Positions 22,969-25,511 of a stretch of 25,511 bases of DNA are shown here, one piece after another (position 1 is the first letter of the stretch; every line of letters starts with the position of its first letter). The DNA is from DASSFZ01 sp036514635 (lineage in GTDB: Bacteria; Chloroflexota; Anaerolineae; Fen-1058). The stretch is from contig DATBWU010000090.1 in the NCBI GenBank assembly GCA_036514635.1, positions 1 to 25,511 of the forward strand, written 5' to 3'. Both the position numbers and the translations under genes were made by a program. The notes beneath the pieces were generated by a model that saw only the letters and a list, made by a program, of their open reading frames with translations, did no database searches and was not told where the DNA came from.

Positions 22969-23493
22969 TTAGGCCGCTTCGGCGGACGCCCCGCTTTCAT
23001 CTTCTCTGCGCCGCGCCGAGCGCATTGGCTCGACAGCTTCTGCCGGCTGCGCCGGGATGGAGGCCGCACCGCTGATTTGCGGTGTGGCGCAATACGGGCA
23101 CACGTTCCAGCGCAGGTGGATCGCCCGCCCGCACGATCGACACCCCTTCTTCAGTTTCGTATTGCAGTTAGGGCACACCAGGTACTCGGCCCGGACGCGC
23201 TGGCCGCAGCCGGGGCAGTGCTCCACATCCTCGATCCCTTGCAGCAACGCCTCTTCTTCCAGCGAGCGCTCGTAAGCCTCGGCCAGCGTTTCCTTTGGGC
23301 GGAGCATCACGTAGATCAAAATGCCGGGCAGGTTCAGCACGGCCACCACCAGCGCGGCCAGAATCTGCGCGAAGATGTCGCGCGAACGCGAGCGCATGTC
23401 GCGGAACGTCCAGATGATCAGCGCCAGCCACAGCGCGAAGACGAACGCGCCGACGAACGCCAGAAAGGCCAGCACAATGGCTTGAATGTCCAT
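22969..23493 (-). CDS. Membrane protein with two C-terminal zinc ribbons
   Basis: A 174-residue protein with two transmembrane helices (about 5-29, IVLAFLAFVGAFVFALWLAL; about 44-65, ILAALVVAVLNLPGILIYVM). A short acidic linker (RSLEEEALLQGIEDVEH) follows. Four Cys pairs then form two zinc ribbons: CPGC with CPNC, and CRSC with CPYC. The tail is Ala/Glu/Arg-rich. Known double-ribbon membrane proteins of this kind have no agreed function; I do not assign one. ATG 23493 is chosen because the hydrophobic helix starts right after it; the longer in-frame start (23610) would cross the divergent promoter region. The gene is convergent with pyk and divergent from radC. Confidence 0.8.
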   Translation of the reverse strand: MDIQAIVLAFLAFVGAFVFALWLALIIWTFRDMRSRSRDIFAQILAALVVAVLNLPGILIYVMLRPKETLAEAYERSLEEEALLQGIEDVEHCPGCGQRVRAEYLVCPNCNTKLKKGCRSCGRAIHLRWNVCPYCATPQISGAASIPAQPAEAVEPMRSARRREDESGASAEAA

Positions 23494-23535
23494 TCGGTGG
23501 AGACTCCCTGAATCGCTGGAGCGGAAACAGGCGCG

Positions 23536-23541
23536 ATTATA
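23536..23541 (-). promoter_or_regulatory. Putative -10 box for the zinc-ribbon gene
   Basis: The minus strand reads TATAAT about 43 bp before the ATG at 23493. The -35 position (gaatgg) matches poorly. Confidence 0.4.
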
Positions 23542-23566
23542 CCACAAGGCGCGCCCGTCCATTCGT

Positions 23567-23596
23567 TTGACACACGGGCGCGTGATGAAGTATAGT
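23567..23596 (+). promoter_or_regulatory. Promoter of radC
   Basis: TTGACA (23567-23572) and TATAGT (23591-23596) are separated by 18 bp, giving a leader of about 70 nt before the ATG at 23674. It is one of the two best -35/-10 pairs in the window. Confidence 0.6.
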
Positions 23597-23673
23597 CTGC
23601 GTGCCGCCATCGTCCACCTGCTTCGCCGCCGCGCGGCCTATTCTGAATCGCACACCTTCAGAGGAGGCGCAGC

Positions 23674-24375
23674 ATGAGTGAGGTGGTGGAGTACCGCTCG
23701 ACGATCAAGGATATGCCCAGCGGCGATCGCCCGCGCGAGCGACTGGCCTTCGCGGGAGCGGGCGCGCTGTCAAACGCCGAGCTGCTGGCGATTATCCTGC
23801 GCGTGGGCACGGGCGGCGAGAATGCCCTTAGCCTGGCGCAGCGGCTGATCAACCGGCACGGACTGGTCGGGCTTCATCGCAAGTCGATCGCCGAACTGTC
23901 CGAGGAGAAAGGGCTGGGCGAGGCGAAGATTGCTCAGATCAAGGCGGCGTTCGAGCTGGGGCGGCGGCTGCTGGCGTCCGCGCCCGACGAGCGCGCGCAA
24001 ATCCGCACGCCGATCGACGCCGCCAACATCCTGATGTCCGAGATGGCGCTGCTCGAACAGGAGCAGATGCGCGTGGTGCTGCTCGATACGCGCAACCGCA
24101 TTATCTGCGTGCCGACGATGTACGTCGGCAGTCTGAATACGACGCTGGTGCGTGTCTCTGAAATCTTCCGGGAAGCGATTCGCCAGAATGCCGCCGCGAT
24201 CATCGTCGCGCATAATCACCCGTCGGGCGATCCGACGCCTTCACCGGAAGATGTGGCCGTGACGCAGGAGATCATCAACGCGGGCCGCCTGCTGGATATC
24301 GAGGTGCTGGATCACCTGATCATCGGTCGCCAGCGGTTCGTCAGTTTGAAGGAGCGCGGGCTGGCGTTTGAATGA
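23674..24375 (+). CDS. radC: RadC family JAB/MPN domain protein
   Basis: A 233-residue protein of the usual RadC length. The N-terminal part has a UPF0758-type start (RPRERLAFAGAGALSNAELLAIILRVG) and a helix-hairpin-helix-like region (KGLGEAKIAQIKAAFELGRRL, about 77-100). The C-terminal JAB1/MPN metalloprotease-like domain carries His180-x-His182 and Asp186 in HNHPSGDPTPSPED. Glu and Ser positions of the JAMM motif are also plausible (SEIFREAI). RadC was linked to DNA repair historically, but its biochemical role is unclear. Start ATG 23674 follows a clear gaggagg. A repeat-rich 156-bp gap separates it from the next gene. Confidence 0.95.
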   Translation: MSEVVEYRSTIKDMPSGDRPRERLAFAGAGALSNAELLAIILRVGTGGENALSLAQRLINRHGLVGLHRKSIAELSEEKGLGEAKIAQIKAAFELGRRLLASAPDERAQIRTPIDAANILMSEMALLEQEQMRVVLLDTRNRIICVPTMYVGSLNTTLVRVSEIFREAIRQNAAAIIVAHNHPSGDPTPSPEDVAVTQEIINAGRLLDIEVLDHLIIGRQRFVSLKERGLAFE

Positions 24376-24397
24376 TCGGGGGCAGTTGCGCCGGGAA

Positions 24398-24472
24398 TTG
24401 AACCGCCGAGAACGCGGAGAGCGCCGAGTTTTCCAAATGCTCTGCGGTCTTGGCGCGCCTTCGGCGCCTGCA
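24398..24472. repeat. Intergenic ccgccgagaacgcggagag-type repeat
   Basis: The left segment gaaccgccgagaacgcggag and the right segment ctctgcggtcttggcgcgcc are inverted relative to each other. The element is similar to those at 10846-10946 and 1941-2032. It fills much of the gap between radC and the M23 gene. Confidence 0.65.
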
Positions 24473-24531
24473 GTGAGCCGCGAAGCGTCCCGTAAAGTCG
24501 GAAGAGCCGATTTTGGATCGGGAGGGAGTCG

Positions 24532-25428
24532 ATGACCCATCATACCAGCCACGTGGTGTTGCTGCCGCAAGGCGCGAGTTGGGAATGGTACGAGGCGCTG
24601 AAGGATTACGTGCAGCGTTTCCGACCGACACTGACGCAGAGCGCCGACGACGCGGTGAGTTTTCGCGGCCAGTCCCACACCGTCACGGTGATCAATCCCT
24701 CGGCGTGGAATCGGCCCGGCGTGCCGCGTCAGTCCGGTCAGGAAGACGACATCATCGCGTGGCTGAGAAACCCCCAGAACACCGGGGGCGCGAAGTTCGA
24801 CATCGATCCCGTGCCGGCGAGCGATCCGGCCATACTCAAGCGTCTGCTGGCCGAGCGCGTGTTGAGTTCGGGTCGATTCGGGATGGGCCAGAAGATTCCC
24901 AGCGCGGCCGGACAACCCGCTCAGCCAAGCGGCCCCGTCACAACGTCGCCGCAGCCGCCGGCCAAGCCCGAGGAGCAGAAACTCACACTGGTATGGCCGA
25001 CCGATTTCAAGGTGTATACGCAGAAGTTTGGCGAGCGGCCCGAGTACTACGGCAAATTCGGTCTGCCGGGTCACGAAGGCGTGGACGTTCGCGCGCCGAC
25101 CGGATCGAATGTCTACGCTTGCGCGGATGGCATCGTGACGCTGGCTGGCTGGCGAAGCCCGAATCATCCTTACGGCTACTCGGTTCGCATCCAGCACAAG
25201 CGCAGCGACGGCATGTACGAGACGATTTACGCGCACCTCACCGACGGGTCGGCGAAAGTCAAGCAGGGTGATGCGGTCACGGCGGGACAACTCATCGCGC
25301 TTGCCGATAACACGGGCAACTCCAGCGCGGCGCACCTGCACCTGTCGCTGAAGAAGATCGGCGCGAAGAACGGCGGTTACGGCGAGCTGGTCGATCCGGA
25401 GCCGTTCTTCACCAACGCGCCGAAGTAG
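24532..25428 (+). CDS. M23 (LytM-type) metallopeptidase with an unassigned N-terminal domain
   Basis: A 298-residue protein. The C-terminal M23/LytM domain (about 155-298) has all the expected zinc-site residues: His181 and Asp185 in GHEGVDVRAPTG, His235 in YAHL, and His268-x-His270 in AAHLHLS. Such enzymes cut peptide cross-links in peptidoglycan or act on other peptides. Residues 1-115 form a compact region I do not recognise (TSHVVLLPQGASWEWYEALK, INPSAW, DIIAWLRNP). A Pro/Gln-rich linker (about 123-148) joins them. No signal peptide or membrane segment is visible, unusual for an enzyme acting on the wall; it may be cytoplasmic, non-classically exported, or act on another substrate. ATG 24532 is preceded by GGGAGGGAG. 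Confidence 0.9.
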   Translation: MTHHTSHVVLLPQGASWEWYEALKDYVQRFRPTLTQSADDAVSFRGQSHTVTVINPSAWNRPGVPRQSGQEDDIIAWLRNPQNTGGAKFDIDPVPASDPAILKRLLAERVLSSGRFGMGQKIPSAAGQPAQPSGPVTTSPQPPAKPEEQKLTLVWPTDFKVYTQKFGERPEYYGKFGLPGHEGVDVRAPTGSNVYACADGIVTLAGWRSPNHPYGYSVRIQHKRSDGMYETIYAHLTDGSAKVKQGDAVTAGQLIALADNTGNSSAAHLHLSLKKIGAKNGGYGELVDPEPFFTNAPK

Positions 25429-25480
25429 ACGAAGGACGAAGGACGATAGACCAATGCCTTCGTCTTTGGTCATTCGTCGT
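25427..25480. repeat. gacgaaggacgaaggac repeat at the end of the M23 gene
   Basis: Tandem gacgaaggac words (25429-25447) are followed by inverted-type words (tgccttcgtctttggtcatt, 25455-25474). They start in the M23 stop codon region and may act as a 3-prime hairpin. Nothing is called after it in the remaining 30 bases. Confidence 0.6.
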
Positions 25481-25511
25481 GGAACGTATTTTATCACGGC
25501 CTTCATGATGA

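Noticed and set aside
24241..25506. 421-codon minus-strand ORF
   Set aside because: It lies opposite the end of radC and the whole M23 gene, both of which have complete motifs and Shine-Dalgarno sites. Its translation shows no domain.

Overview
The window is a GC-rich (roughly 60-65 %) bacterial chromosome segment. It most resembles Chloroflexota of the Anaerolineae type. The support is a FolK-FolE2 fusion, a very large DUF11-repeat secreted protein ending in YLPIVVK next to a gingipain-like (C25) secreted protein, and many short palindromic repeats between and inside genes. No rRNA or other definitive marker is present, so this assignment is an inference.

Left block, minus strand, read right to left from 15.2 kb: a PTPS/QueD-family enzyme overlaps a FolK-FolE2 fusion, which is followed 52 bp later by a SurA_N-TlpA-peroxiredoxin gene. 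That last gene has an in-frame TGA exactly where the peroxidatic cysteine belongs, and a bacterial SECIS-like hairpin sits just after it, so I annotate it as one 508-residue selenoprotein. A 490-bp gene-free stretch with a 230-bp repeat-built element follows. Then come a 3036-residue secreted DUF11 protein and the start of a C25-like secreted peptidase that runs off the left edge.

Right block, mostly plus strand: a secreted GH5 endoglucanase with its own terminator, YjbQ, cytidine deaminase, an endonuclease/exonuclease/phosphatase-fold protein translationally coupled to threonine synthase, a DegV protein and pyruvate kinase. Pyruvate kinase converges on a minus-strand membrane zinc-ribbon protein through a shared bidirectional terminator. 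RadC and an M23-type peptidase follow.

Three themes stand out. First, the fused selenoprotein thiol-redox enzyme, missed by any caller that stops at TGA. Second, a compact pterin/folate unit (FolE2 activity, PTPS with a CExxHGH motif, FolK) that could make 6-hydroxymethyl-dihydropterin diphosphate without the aldolase FolB. Third, short palindromic or microsatellite-like repeats of intergenic type that also occur in frame inside coding sequences (C25-like protein, DUF11 protein, threonine synthase) and apparently supply the Shine-Dalgarno region of two genes.
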